Shown here piece by piece: positions 1 through 8,065 of a DNA stretch of 46,164 nucleotides. This DNA comes from Caballeronia sordidicola. Lineage in GTDB: Bacteria; Pseudomonadota; Gammaproteobacteria; Burkholderiales; Burkholderiaceae. The DNA lies in NCBI RefSeq assembly GCF_000729995.1, contig NZ_JNFG01000209.1, positions 1-46,164 of the forward strand. Reading direction: 5' to 3'. The notes beneath the pieces were generated by a model. It ran no database searches and had not been told where the DNA came from. It was given only the letters and a program-made list of their open reading frames with translations. The position numbers and the translations under genes were made by a program. The stretch's first letter is position 1; every line of letters starts with the position of its first letter.

Positions 1-6
1 GAGTCA

Positions 7-815
7 TTGCCGGGTTGCTGCTGCTTAGCTTGGCGGTCTGCTTGAGTTGGCTAATTTCTTTATCACTATTAGCCACTGTGCGTGGCGGCACGTCATTTCT
101 TTGTCCAAAGCGACAAAGAAACGAAGCAAAGAAAACGCTTTCAGAACGAGGGCTCGTAAGTTGACCTAGCGTGCAGCCTCCACGTTTTTGGCACCCCAAA
201 AGCACGGTGCTCGCCAGAACCACGGATGTGTGAACCCCTCCTTCTCGCGAATTCTTACACGCACACGCTTCGCCCCGTACGCTCTCGGGCAAGCACGAGT
301 GCCAAGGAACCCGCACGGCCTCACGCGCTTCTAGTGCTTCATCGCTTTTAGTGCTTCATCGCTTTTAGTGCTTCATCGTTTGGTCAGCTGGTTGCTTGAT
401 CCGAGCAGCTATTTTTGTGGGTATGGCCTTACGTACTCTGCGGCTTTATTTCTTGGTGGGTTGACGACGTGGTTCGTCGTGCGTACAAATTGGTGGATGG
501 TTGTTCGCGGATAGCGCGGGGTGAACCTTAGGCAGGTTCAGTCACTGGTGGCGAAGCGTGTGGGTATCCGTGTTCGGAGAAGGAGGGTTTCACACATCGG
601 TGGCTCTGGCGAGCACCGTGCTTTTGGGGTGCCAAAAACGTGGAAACTGCACGCTAGGTCAACTTACGAGCCCTCGTTCTGAAAGCGTTTTCTTTGCTTC
701 GTTTCTTTGTCGCTTTGGACAAAGAAATGACGTGCCGCCACGCACAGTGGCTAATAGTGATAAAGAGAAAATCCAACTCAAGCAGACCACTAACGCCGAA
801 AGCAGCAACCCGGCA
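7..815. repeat. Large imperfect inverted repeat (about 240-bp arms)
   Basis: The stretch at about 7-247 is nearly the reverse complement of about 575-815. Both arms carry the same blocks on opposite strands: ATTAGCCACTGTGCGTGG, GTCATTTCTTTGTCCAAAG, and GGCACCCCAAAAGCACGGTG. By eye the identity is above 90 percent over most of the arm. The spacer is about 330 bp and holds a short tandem repeat. No convincing gene lies inside; the small open frames on both strands mirror one another because of the repeat. It lies upstream of the topoisomerase gene. It may be a member of a dispersed intergenic repeat family. Confidence 0.85.
333..383. repeat. 17-bp tandem repeat, three copies
   Basis: The unit AGTGCTTCATCGCTTTT occurs at 333-349 and 350-366. 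A slightly degraded third copy lies at 367-383. The array sits in the spacer of the large inverted repeat. Confidence 0.85.
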
Positions 816-928
816 TTGACCCCGACCGCTAACGCAGGAACCTGGCACCCCGGCATCAACCCCAACCGCTAACCCCAGAACCTGGCAACCCGGCACCGAC
901 CGCAACCGCTAACCCCTGACCCTAGCAA
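809..928. repeat. 40-bp tandem repeat, about three copies
   Basis: Units begin with CCCGGCA at 809, 849 and 889, giving a 40-bp period. Each has the pattern CCCGGCAnnnACCCCnACCGCTAAC followed by a GAACCTGGCA-like end, with copies diverging by a few bases. It lies immediately outside one arm of the large inverted repeat. Confidence 0.75.
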
Positions 929-952
929 CACCGCGCCAAAACCCGCCCCCGA

Positions 953-986
953 GTGCGAACGAAAACCCCGTGCGAACGAAAACCCC
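953..986. repeat. 17-bp direct repeat, two copies
   Basis: GTGCGAACGAAAACCCC is repeated exactly at 953-969 and 970-986. The GTG at 970 is an in-frame upstream start for the topoisomerase, but it lies in this repeat without a ribosome binding site. Confidence 0.85.
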
Positions 987-1044
987 GTGGAATGGGCTTT
1001 GCTGGAATCTCGTCCAATCGAGCGATATCCAGGCGAGGCGCGCA

Positions 1045-2349
1045 GTGACAGCACCCCAAGACCAACAACCTCAAAGCGAGATCAAGGGCTGCCCCGAAGA
1101 CCTGCCCCCCGGTCTGCGCTACGTCGATGACTCCCGTCCCGGCTACACGCGCGAATGGAAAAACGGCGCCTTCGTCTTTTTCAACACCCAGGGCAACCCC
1201 CTCTCCGACGACGCCGACATCAAGCGCATCAACGCACTCGCCATCCCACCCGCTTATACCAACGTCTGGATCTGCCCCGACTCACGCGGCCACCTGCAAG
1301 CCACTGGCCGCGACGCCCGTGGCCGCAAACAATATCGATATCACCCGCATTGGCGCGAAACCCGCGACGCCACCAAGTACGAACGAATGCTGGCGTTCAG
1401 CGCCGTGTTGCCGAAACTGCGTGCACGCGTCACCCGGGATCTCGACCTCGAAGGCATGCCCCGCGACAAGGTCCTGGCCACCGTAGTCAGGCTCCTCGAC
1501 ACCACGCTGATTCGCGTAGGCAGCGAAGAATACGCACGCGACAACAAGTCGTATGGACTTACCACCCTGCGCAAGAAACACCTGAGCGTCAAGTCCGGCA
1601 CGCTGCGCTTTCAGTTCCGCGGCAAAAGCGGGATTGAACACGATGTCTCGGTGAACGACGCTCGAATCGCCAGGATCATCAAACGCTGCATGGACCTGCC
1701 CGGTCACGACCTGTTCCAGTACCTCGACGCGAACGGCGAACGCCACACCGTCAGCTCCTCCGATATCAACGACTACCTCCACGACATCACCGGCGCCGAC
1801 TTCACGGCCAAGGACTACCGGACATGGGCCGGCAGCGTATTCGCCCTGGCGGCGCTGCGCAAGCTGGCGTGGGAAACCGTGACCGAAGCACGCATGCATG
1901 TGGTCGGCACGATCAAGGAGGTATCGAAGATATTGCGCAACACACCGGCCGTGTGCCGCAAATGCTACGTCCATCCAGCGGTGATCGAAGCGTTCGAAGC
2001 CGGTGAACTTGCCGACGAACTGCCATCTTCGCGCCGATCGGGCCTGAAAACCGACGAAGCGACGCTCGCCATTTTTTTGGAAAAAGACGCGAAGCGCCGT
2101 GCTCGCGAAGCGGCGCGAGGCCGCAAGAGCCAGGCGAATGGAGCAGATCCGCGGCTCGCCCGGCTGCTCGCCAAGTCCAGTCAAAAAGCGAAAGCGGCTG
2201 CGCTGAAGAACTCGTCGAAGGACGTTGGGATGGAAGCGCTTGCGGCGGTATCGAAGGCCGCTGCACCGAAAACCGCATCGACGGCCGCGCGCCCCGCGAC
2301 CAAGAAGATCGCGCGCGTACGGTCGTCGACGGCGGTGTCTATCAGTTAA
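1045..2349 (+). CDS. DNA topoisomerase IB (poxvirus-like)
   Basis: Type IB topoisomerase that relaxes supercoils through a transient 3'-phosphotyrosine bond. The catalytic set is visible: Arg157 in RVGSEEYA, Lys177 in LRKKH, Arg259 in KDYRTW, and Tyr308 in CRKCYVHP preceded by NTPAV (positions from the 1045 start). This matches the Arg-Lys-Arg-(His/Asn)-Tyr pattern of the family. The C-terminal 80 residues are Lys/Ala-rich and likely disordered. I chose GTG at 1045 because AGGCGAGG precedes it; the frame is open from GTG 970, but those extra codons are encoded by a tandem repeat. It is a single gene, convergent with the RES toxin gene. Bacterial members are chromosomal accessory topoisomerases. 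Confidence 0.95.
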   Translation: MTAPQDQQPQSEIKGCPEDLPPGLRYVDDSRPGYTREWKNGAFVFFNTQGNPLSDDADIKRINALAIPPAYTNVWICPDSRGHLQATGRDARGRKQYRYHPHWRETRDATKYERMLAFSAVLPKLRARVTRDLDLEGMPRDKVLATVVRLLDTTLIRVGSEEYARDNKSYGLTTLRKKHLSVKSGTLRFQFRGKSGIEHDVSVNDARIARIIKRCMDLPGHDLFQYLDANGERHTVSSSDINDYLHDITGADFTAKDYRTWAGSVFALAALRKLAWETVTEARMHVVGTIKEVSKILRNTPAVCRKCYVHPAVIEAFEAGELADELPSSRRSGLKTDEATLAIFLEKDAKRRAREAARGRKSQANGADPRLARLLAKSSQKAKAAALKNSSKDVGMEALAAVSKAAAPKTASTAARPATKKIARVRSSTAVSIS

Positions 2350-2362
2350 GTGCTCAGCGGAC

Positions 2363-3106
2363 CTAACCGACCTTGCTCATCTCAAAGACGTTGGTCACGG
2401 TTTCGCCATTCCATTCGTATTCCAGATACGCAGCGTGGCGGCAGTCGCGCAGCAGGGTAGTGCGGAAAGCGGCAAGGCATTCGCCGCCGTGGTCTCGCAC
2501 CGATGGATACGCAATTCCCGGTGCGCCCGCTCCCCGCGCAGCCCGTCCCAACGCCTGGCCCGCAACGTAACTGGATGGCGAAAGAATCGCAGGATCGAGC
2601 GCAGCTTGTTCCAGCCGACCCTTGCATAGGTCGATGACATCCCCTTGCGCCAGCACCGTATAAAGCCGCATCTGCTGGCGCAGCGGCGCTTGTTTGGTGT
2701 CCGCTAGAAACAGCCCCGAGTGATAACGCGTCTCCTCAATGGCCGTACGCCGGTCGCGCGCGCAATAAAACACGCCGTAGCTGCCATCGGAGAAACGGCT
2801 GCCGTTCGGGTTCAGATGAGTGAAGGCCGCCATGATCGGGCCGTAACCGGCACCGAACTGCCGCTCGGCGAGCGGCACCAGATCCAGGTCACCCACTTCC
2901 GTGCGCAAGCGGTCATTGGTCATGGCCTCGAGCGCGTAGAGGGCGTCGAAATCCTGGGGCGACGCAACGCGATCGAACAAGTTCACGGCTGGAAAACGCG
3001 TGGGAATCACGCGGTAGGCCGGCGACCAGTTGAGGTCGATATGCAGCCAGTCAGCGTGCCAGTCGTTTTCAGCTTGCGGCAGATTGGATAGATCGCTCAC
3101 GCCCAA
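2363..3106 (-). CDS. RES-domain toxin of a Xre/RES toxin-antitoxin pair
   Basis: RES family protein of 247 aa. The domain is named for conserved Arg, Glu and Ser, seen here as Arg32 (AYRVIPTRF), Glu124 (TAIEETRYH) and Ser202 (AYPSVRDHGG). Studied RES toxins degrade NAD+ and stop growth until neutralised by the partner antitoxin. The gene overlaps the end of the upstream antitoxin gene by 10 bp, so the two are translated from one message. The length is close to the longer RES proteins, and no truncation is seen. NAD+ degradation is inferred from the family. Confidence 0.9.
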   Translation of the reverse strand: MGVSDLSNLPQAENDWHADWLHIDLNWSPAYRVIPTRFPAVNLFDRVASPQDFDALYALEAMTNDRLRTEVGDLDLVPLAERQFGAGYGPIMAAFTHLNPNGSRFSDGSYGVFYCARDRRTAIEETRYHSGLFLADTKQAPLRQQMRLYTVLAQGDVIDLCKGRLEQAALDPAILSPSSYVAGQALGRAARGAGAPGIAYPSVRDHGGECLAAFRTTLLRDCRHAAYLEYEWNGETVTNVFEMSKVG

Positions 3107-3519
3107 CCGCCCCGCATCGCATCGAGATATTGGCGAACCGCCACGAGATCGCTCACGTTGCCCGCGAGCATGCGGTCAAGCGCGCGCCGTCCGCCAAATG
3201 GCGGCGCGGTATTCGCGCGCTTGATCCAGCCATCCGCTGCTTCGGCTTGCGGCAACAGGATTTGCAAGGCTTTGTAAATGCCGAGAATCAGTGACAGCCG
3301 CTCGAGCGTGTCGCGCCCGAGACGCGCCGTTTGCGGCGTTTGTTTCCACTTGAAGTACGTGGACCGCCCGGGAGAACCCAGCAAGACGATCTGCTCATCG
3401 GCCGACAGAGTCCAGTCGCGCGCGATATTGAAAAACGCGCGCAAGCCTGCCGCGGACATGTCCGCGATCGACGGCTGGGGCGTAGGAATGGGTCGCGGGA
3501 CGCGTTGAGCGCGGGACAT
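3097..3519 (-). CDS. Xre/MbcA/ParS-type antitoxin
   Basis: Protein of 140 aa whose C-terminus (PFGGRRALDRMLAGNVSDLVAVRQYLDA) fits the toxin-binding domain of Xre/MbcA/ParS antitoxins (DUF2384). The central part, about residues 35-85 (WTLSADEQIVLLG..STYFKWK..), fits the helix-turn-helix. It is upstream of the RES toxin and overlaps it by 10 bp, the usual antitoxin-first order. Autorepression is likely through the palindrome 34 bp upstream of the start. Confidence 0.88.
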   Translation of the reverse strand: MSRAQRVPRPIPTPQPSIADMSAAGLRAFFNIARDWTLSADEQIVLLGSPGRSTYFKWKQTPQTARLGRDTLERLSLILGIYKALQILLPQAEAADGWIKRANTAPPFGGRRALDRMLAGNVSDLVAVRQYLDAMRGGWA

Positions 3520-3552
3520 AGATAAGTCTCGTTAAGAACTTGATTCACATAT

Positions 3553-3570
3553 TAGTCCATTTGTGGACTA
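3553..3570. promoter_or_regulatory. Palindromic operator before the Xre/RES operon
   Basis: TAGTCCA at 3553-3559 and TGGACTA at 3564-3570 form a perfect 7-bp inverted repeat with a 4-base spacer in an AT-rich gap. The position upstream of the antitoxin gene suggests the binding site for its own autorepression. Confidence 0.65.
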
Positions 3571-3653
3571 TATCAAGTTTTAACTGAGATTTTGCGCTGC
3601 GCCCAAATCGATGTCCGTTCGCAGCGGAGCCAAAAAAGCGCCGCTGCTTGTGT

Positions 3654-3932
3654 TCAAGCGTCGTTGTTCACGGTCCCGTCGGTATCCGTGGGACCGTAGC
3701 GCCGCCCCGATACGTGCGCGCGCAGTACTTCTGCAATCTCGGAGGTAGTGAACTCTGCCGGCACGACGCTCAGTTGACTGCATGGATCGCTTTTGCGCGC
3801 CCATTCAACCATGCGATACGGCTTGCCCCATGGCCTTTCCACAGCCTCGGAAAGCCGGCATTCGTGCAGCGGCAGGGCGTGATCGGTTTTCATCGTGGAC
3901 TTGATGTTTTGAAACGATGCGCTTGCGGCCAT
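3654..3932 (-). CDS. Conserved-looking small protein of unknown function
   Basis: Protein of 92 aa that I do not recognise. ATG 3932 was chosen because GAGGA lies about seven bases upstream; the frame extends 19 codons further without a better site. It has no signal peptide or membrane segment. It has a mixed, soluble composition with a Trp-Gly-Lys-Pro-Tyr core (RPWGKPYRMVEW) and a C-terminal EIAEVLRAHVSGRRYGP segment. It is a single gene on the minus strand between the toxin-antitoxin pair and the LexA-box genes. Confidence 0.6.
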   Translation of the reverse strand: MAASASFQNIKSTMKTDHALPLHECRLSEAVERPWGKPYRMVEWARKSDPCSQLSVVPAEFTTSEIAEVLRAHVSGRRYGPTDTDGTVNNDA

Positions 3933-4020
3933 GACGTGTCCTCGCGGTGAAAGCCCTGATTTAAAAGCCGCCGTCTTCGGCGGCGACAAAAGCTCGCGTT
4001 TGTAATGTGCCCTCTGACAA

Positions 4021-4035
4021 TTAAGTGCAACTTAA
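4021..4035. promoter_or_regulatory. Short perfect palindrome in the divergent intergenic region
   Basis: TTAAGT-GCA-ACTTAA is a perfect 6-bp inverted repeat with a 3-base spacer, about 90 bp upstream of the minus-strand gene starting at 3932. It is a candidate operator only. Confidence 0.35.
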
Positions 4036-4100
4036 AACCAGGCGGGTTTACGTGCACACTGCTCTTCGCCGCACGAATGCTTTTCCGTCGCGCGGCATTA

Positions 4101-4116
4101 CTGTATATTCATACAG
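4101..4116 (+). promoter_or_regulatory. LexA (SOS) box
   Basis: CTGTATATTCATACAG fits CTGT-N8-ACAG exactly, is palindromic except in its centre, and is preceded by TA as in the enterobacterial consensus. It contains a TATATT that could be a -10 element (4104-4109), so bound LexA would block transcription toward the genes at 4144 and 4385. LexA control is inferred from the motif alone. Confidence 0.75.
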
Positions 4117-4143
4117 GTGAGTGCTTTTGCGTGGACACGAAAC

Positions 4144-4365
4144 ATGAACAGTCATTCTTCTGCTGAAGCCGCTGCGCTCGCGCGATACGTGCAAGCTACC
4201 CGCGCGGTATCGGCCGCTTTTGACGCTACACGCAGCGAACCGGAACTGGCCGCCGACGGCCGCACCGTCGCGTTGGCGCTGCAACGGCTGGACAGCGCGT
4301 TGCTTGAACTCGATACATCGCAGCGCTCGCTCGACGCTATACTTTCGCGCGCTGGCGGACACTGA
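4144..4365 (+). CDS. Small unknown protein downstream of a LexA box
   Basis: Protein of 73 aa from ATG 4144, unrecognised. It is Ala- and Leu-rich and probably all helical (ALARYVQATRAVSAAFDATR; TVALALQRLDSALLELDTSQRSLDAIL). It has no signal peptide or cysteines. An in-frame GTG at 4117 abuts the LexA box and would lie at or before the expected transcription start, so ATG 4144 is preferred even though its ribosome binding site is weak. The next gene starts 19 bp after its stop, suggesting an operon. It does not resemble SulA, ImuA/B or other SOS products I know. Confidence 0.55.
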   Translation: MNSHSSAEAAALARYVQATRAVSAAFDATRSEPELAADGRTVALALQRLDSALLELDTSQRSLDAILSRAGGH

Positions 4366-4384
4366 ACACTCTGGAGCAATTGCT

Positions 4385-4747
4385 GTGAGATCTGCTTTAT
4401 CCACACTCTCTTCGAACGTCTTGCTTGCAGTCGTCGCCGGATTCCTGGGTTTCGGCTCACTCGCAGCGGCAGCAGCCGAGCGATACGTCGAAGTCTGGAA
4501 TCCGCCTGAAGCGCAGATGCATAAATCGAAGGCCAAACCGCATGGCGTGCAGTCGGCGCAGGTAAAGAAAAAGCGCAAGAGCGGCCCCGCCGTCAAGCAA
4601 GTCGCCGATAAAACCAACATCGCACCACCAGCGCTCACGACGGCTCCGGCGATTCCGGGACACGCGAAAACAGCGCCCAAAGGACCGGACTCAACGCCGC
4701 GCCTGCCGCCGCTGATCGGGCCGGACGGACGTGTCCTGCGCGTGTGA
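4385..4747 (+). CDS. Small secreted or periplasmic basic protein, unknown
   Basis: Protein of 120 aa from GTG 4385, preceded by CTGGAG about ten bases upstream. The N-terminus has a signal-peptide pattern: a short polar start, hydrophobic NVLLAVVAGFLGFGSLAAAA, then an Ala-rich cleavage region. The mature part is Lys/Pro/Ala-rich (VKKKRKSGPAVKQ) and ends with LPPLIGPDGRVLRV. No known domain was seen. It is probably cotranscribed with the small gene ending 19 bp upstream and so possibly under the same LexA box. Confidence 0.65.
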   Translation: MRSALSTLSSNVLLAVVAGFLGFGSLAAAAAERYVEVWNPPEAQMHKSKAKPHGVQSAQVKKKRKSGPAVKQVADKTNIAPPALTTAPAIPGHAKTAPKGPDSTPRLPPLIGPDGRVLRV

Positions 4748-4786
4748 GCCTGCGTTTAGTACGTTGATCCAGCGCGGCACGCAGTT

Positions 4787-5575
4787 CTAAAAAGCGGACC
4801 GCACAACTCCGCCGTCCACTCGCAACGCTGCGCCATTCGTAGCCGACGACGCTTCCGAGCACACATACACCACCATATTTGCTACTTCCTCGGTTGTGGC
4901 AAAACGCTTGAGCAGCGAACTCGGCCGCGCCGTTTCGAAGAAGCCCTTCTCGAACTCTGCGAACGACTTGTCGCCCATGCCCTTCGCGGCCATTTCATCG
5001 AGGCCGTCGGAATGCGTCGGACCCGGTAATACCGCGTTCACCGTCACGCCTGTGCCTGCACAGTGTTCGGCAAGCCCACGCGACAACCCGAGTTGCGCGG
5101 TCTTCGTCACACCGTAGTGGATCATCTCGACGGGAATCTGAATGCCGCTCTCGCTGCTGATAAACACCACACGGCCCCAGTTCTTCGCTTTCATCTTCGG
5201 CAGGTAGGCGCGCGCCAGCCGTACGCCTGACATCACGTTGGTATCGAAGAAACGCAGCCATTCGTCGTCCGGAATTTCCTCGAACGGTTTCGGATCGAAG
5301 ATGCCCAGGTTGTTCACCAGCACGTCGACGGCCGGATAGCGCGCGACCAGCGCATCGATCTGGCGGGCGTCTGAGAGGTCCCCGGCGAAGCCTTCAGCGT
5401 TCGCGTTGGGCACCTGAGTGCGTAGCTTTTCCAGGGCTTCATCGACGGATGCCTGCTTGCGGCCGTTCACGATCACGCGCGCACCTTCGCGAGCAAGTCC
5501 CGTGGCGATCGCAAGGCCAATGCCTTTCGTCGATCCCGAGACGAGCGCGAGTTTGTCTTCCAGGTGGAGGTCCAT
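4787..5575 (-). CDS. SDR family oxidoreductase
   Basis: Classical short-chain dehydrogenase/reductase of 262 aa using NAD(P)H. The cofactor motif is SGSTKGIG at residues 13-20 with Ser in place of the usual Thr. NNLG at 88-91 and the catalytic Ser near 140 with Tyr154-x-x-x-Lys158 (HYGVTK) complete the active site. The C-terminal VDGG motif of the family is present. The substrate cannot be read from the sequence. It is a single gene, convergent with the small secreted protein gene. Confidence 0.93.
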   Translation of the reverse strand: MDLHLEDKLALVSGSTKGIGLAIATGLAREGARVIVNGRKQASVDEALEKLRTQVPNANAEGFAGDLSDARQIDALVARYPAVDVLVNNLGIFDPKPFEEIPDDEWLRFFDTNVMSGVRLARAYLPKMKAKNWGRVVFISSESGIQIPVEMIHYGVTKTAQLGLSRGLAEHCAGTGVTVNAVLPGPTHSDGLDEMAAKGMGDKSFAEFEKGFFETARPSSLLKRFATTEEVANMVVYVCSEASSATNGAALRVDGGVVRSAF

Positions 5576-5743
5576 GAAATGTGTACTCCTTGATTAGCGG
5601 ATGTCGAAGAGTAGTCGGTAGCCAATGAAAACCGCCTGCCACAAGCGATGTTCTACTTTGGCAGGCGATAACACAGCAGTTTCGAGTCTGCGCCTGACTA
5701 AACGGCAAACAGGCAAACGGCTGACACCAGTCGACTTATACCC

Positions 5744-5899
5744 CTAGATTCGTCCCATGAGCAGCAGCACGATCACAACGACCACCACCACGCCCAAAAT
5801 CCCGCTTGGGCCATAGCCCCAGCTACGGCTGTGCGGCCATGAAGGGAAAGCCCCGAGTAGCAGCAGGATCAACACGACAAGCAAGATTGTTCCGATCAT
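5744..5899 (-). CDS. DUF3309-family miniprotein
   Basis: A 51-aa frame with a strong ribosome binding site (GGAG eight bases before ATG 5899). The translation has two hydrophobic stretches, IGTILLVVLILLLLGAF and GILGVVVVVVIVLLLMG, joined by WPHSRSWGYGPSG. The GxxPxWPHSRSWGYGPSG signature is that of DUF3309, a widespread proteobacterial two-helix membrane miniprotein of unknown role. It stands alone. Confidence 0.88.
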   Translation of the reverse strand: MIGTILLVVLILLLLGAFPSWPHSRSWGYGPSGILGVVVVVVIVLLLMGRI

Positions 5900-6246
5900 T
5901 CCACTTCTCCTTAATTATTAAAGTCTGCTGAAGAGTGAATGGCGATGCCGCGTATGGTGCGGCGTGAGTATTGGCGGATTGCTTCTTTATGTGTCCACAG
6001 CGCCAATACCCTCGCGATTGCCGCTTTGATTGAGCAAGCGCTGTGCCTATGGCGAAAAGCAGGTGGCGCGGGGAGGGAGCCGGAGAGAGGAAAAACAGCT
6101 GCCGGCTATCGGCAAATTCTGCAAGCGCGCGAGCGGTTTGAAAAAACCGCTCGCGCTTAATGTGCAACGGTGCGTGCAACTGGGGGCGCGTGAAACGGGC
6201 TTAAAACCGCGTTTGGAATAGCCCGATAAATCTACTCATATGGCGC
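5900..6246. other. Non-coding gap with a hairpin
   Basis: About 350 bp between the DUF3309 gene and pit. No gene is supported. The one clear structure is the hairpin at 6127-6156; the rest shows nothing I can assign. Confidence 0.5.
6127..6156. terminator. Perfect 13-bp hairpin with GAAA loop downstream of pit
   Basis: GCGCGAGCGGTTT (6127-6139) pairs with AAACCGCTCGCGC (6144-6156) around a GAAA tetraloop. It lies about 90 bp beyond the pit stop codon. There is no T-run after it on either strand, so a terminator role is plausible but not certain. Confidence 0.5.
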
Positions 6247-7842
6247 TTAGAACAAACCGCGGAACACCCAGAACAATCCCGCGGCGAGTCCGATCGAAAC
6301 GGGCAGGGTCAAGATCCAGGCAAGCGCGAGGCTGCGCACAGTGCGCCATTGCAGCCCTGAACCGTTCGCCGCCATGGTTCCCGCCACGCCCGAGGACAGC
6401 ACATGGGTTGTACTGACCGGCAGGCCGTAGACGTCCGCTGCGCCAATCGTCAACATCGCGACGAGTTCCGCCGACGCCCCTTGTCCATAGGTCAGATGGG
6501 TCTTGCCGATCCGTTCACCGACCGTCACCACGATCCGCTTCCAGCCGACCATCGTGCCCAAGCCGAGCGCGACCGCCACCGCCACTTTCACCCACGTCGG
6601 GATGAACTTGGTCGAATGGTCGAGCTGGCCTTTGAAGTTCTTGAGCACGGCAGCGTCGTCGGCGGCGAAGGCGGGCGCATTTTGCTTGTCCATCAGGCGC
6701 AGCGCTTCGGAGGTCACATACATGTTATTGCGGACGTTGCCCACGATATCTTGCGGCACGGTCGCCATCGACGACGAAGGCCCGACTTGTCCATCGATGA
6801 TATCGGTGAGCTGCTTCAGCGCGACCACGGTGTCCGGCTGGACCGCCTTGGTCTGCACGTAGTGCTGTACCACCGCGCGCGGGTCTGCAACGGGTGCGGC
6901 GCCACTGGTGTACTTGCCGAGCACTTCGGACGCGTGGTGGCCGACCGACAGGAAGGTCTGCGTCTCGGCCGGCGTAACGGCCTTGTTCAGCGCATAGGCG
7001 GTCGGCACGGTGCCGATCAGGATCAGCATGATGAGGCCCATGCCTTTCTGGCCGTCGTTGGAACCGTGCGCGAACGACACGCCCGTGCACGTCAGGATCA
7101 GCAGGCAGCGAATCCAGAACGGCGGCGGCGTGTTTTTCTTCGGCTCTTTGTAGAGCGCGGGAATGCGCACCACGAGCTTCATCACGTACAGCAGGAATCC
7201 CGCCAGGATGAAGCCGACCAACGGGGAGAACAACAGCGATTTGCCGACCGCGAGCGCCTGGTTCCAGTCGACACCCGATGTCCCCGACGGGCCGTGCATC
7301 ATCTGGTTCATCAAGCCGACGCCGATCACCGAGCCAATCAGGGTATGGGAGCTCGATGAAGGAATGCCCAGCGCCCAGGTACCGAGATTCCAGATGATCG
7401 CGGCAATCAGCAACGCGAAGACCATTGCAAAACCCTGCGATGTCCCGACGCCCAGGATGAGTTCCACCGGCAGCAGTTGCAGGATGCCGAACGCCACCGC
7501 GCCGCTCGATACCAGCACGCCGAGAAAATTCCATGCGCCCGACCAGACGACCGCGAGATTCGGCGCGAGCGAATGGGTATAGATGACGGTGGCGACGGCA
7601 TTTGCCGTATCGTGGAAACCATTTACGAATTCGAACCCAAGGGCGATCATCAAGGCGACGCCAAGCAGGACGTAAGGCAGTATCGAAGACTGTTGGACCG
7701 ACTCCAGGTCGTGCATCAGATGCGTCACGCAATAGATAATGCCAACGCCGATCACGACGAGGAATATCGGCATGCTCAGCCGGCGTCCGAGTGAGCGGGG
7801 CCCGTTGCTGTCGTTACTATCGGGTAGGGTCAAGTCAGGCAT
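6247..7842 (-). CDS. pit: Inorganic phosphate transporter, Pit family
   Basis: Inner-membrane low-affinity phosphate/H+ symporter of 531 aa, taking up metal-phosphate. Pit signature repeats are visible: GFEFVNGFHDTANAVATVI near residue 67 in the first half and CTGVSFAHGSNDGQKGMG in the second, plus GLPVSTTHVLSSGVAG near the C-terminus. There are about ten hydrophobic helices, with a soluble insert at about 310-410 between the two halves. Start ATG 7842. It is divergent from a CHAD-domain gene, a phosphate/polyphosphate context. Confidence 0.95.
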   Translation of the reverse strand: MPDLTLPDSNDSNGPRSLGRRLSMPIFLVVIGVGIIYCVTHLMHDLESVQQSSILPYVLLGVALMIALGFEFVNGFHDTANAVATVIYTHSLAPNLAVVWSGAWNFLGVLVSSGAVAFGILQLLPVELILGVGTSQGFAMVFALLIAAIIWNLGTWALGIPSSSSHTLIGSVIGVGLMNQMMHGPSGTSGVDWNQALAVGKSLLFSPLVGFILAGFLLYVMKLVVRIPALYKEPKKNTPPPFWIRCLLILTCTGVSFAHGSNDGQKGMGLIMLILIGTVPTAYALNKAVTPAETQTFLSVGHHASEVLGKYTSGAAPVADPRAVVQHYVQTKAVQPDTVVALKQLTDIIDGQVGPSSSMATVPQDIVGNVRNNMYVTSEALRLMDKQNAPAFAADDAAVLKNFKGQLDHSTKFIPTWVKVAVAVALGLGTMVGWKRIVVTVGERIGKTHLTYGQGASAELVAMLTIGAADVYGLPVSTTHVLSSGVAGTMAANGSGLQWRTVRSLALAWILTLPVSIGLAAGLFWVFRGLF

Positions 7843-8065
7843 GGAACATCCTTTGAGCTAGAGGCTGCGCGTGTGACGTAAGGGATTCAGGTGTAGAGAA
7901 ACACTGGAAACACTGAAAGGCGTTGCTTCTGGCGGTGGCGGCAACCATGTTTGCACACGGTTTATGGCTTTTTGATGACATTGAAAGAATTGAAATTTGT
8001 CTGATCTGAAGGTGCGGTTCGCGACTTGCTGCCAGCTAAGGACAGCCGCTCATGATGGGGAAGTT

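Noticed and set aside
558..872. Open frames within the inverted repeat
   Set aside because: The same peptide-like strings appear from both arms, so they follow from the repeat rather than from a gene.
1282..2184. 300-aa minus-strand frame opposite topoisomerase IB
   Set aside because: Shadow of a gene with all catalytic motifs visible.
6403..7359. Long plus-strand open frame opposite pit
   Set aside because: Arg/His-rich translation typical of a high-GC antisense shadow; pit is unambiguous.
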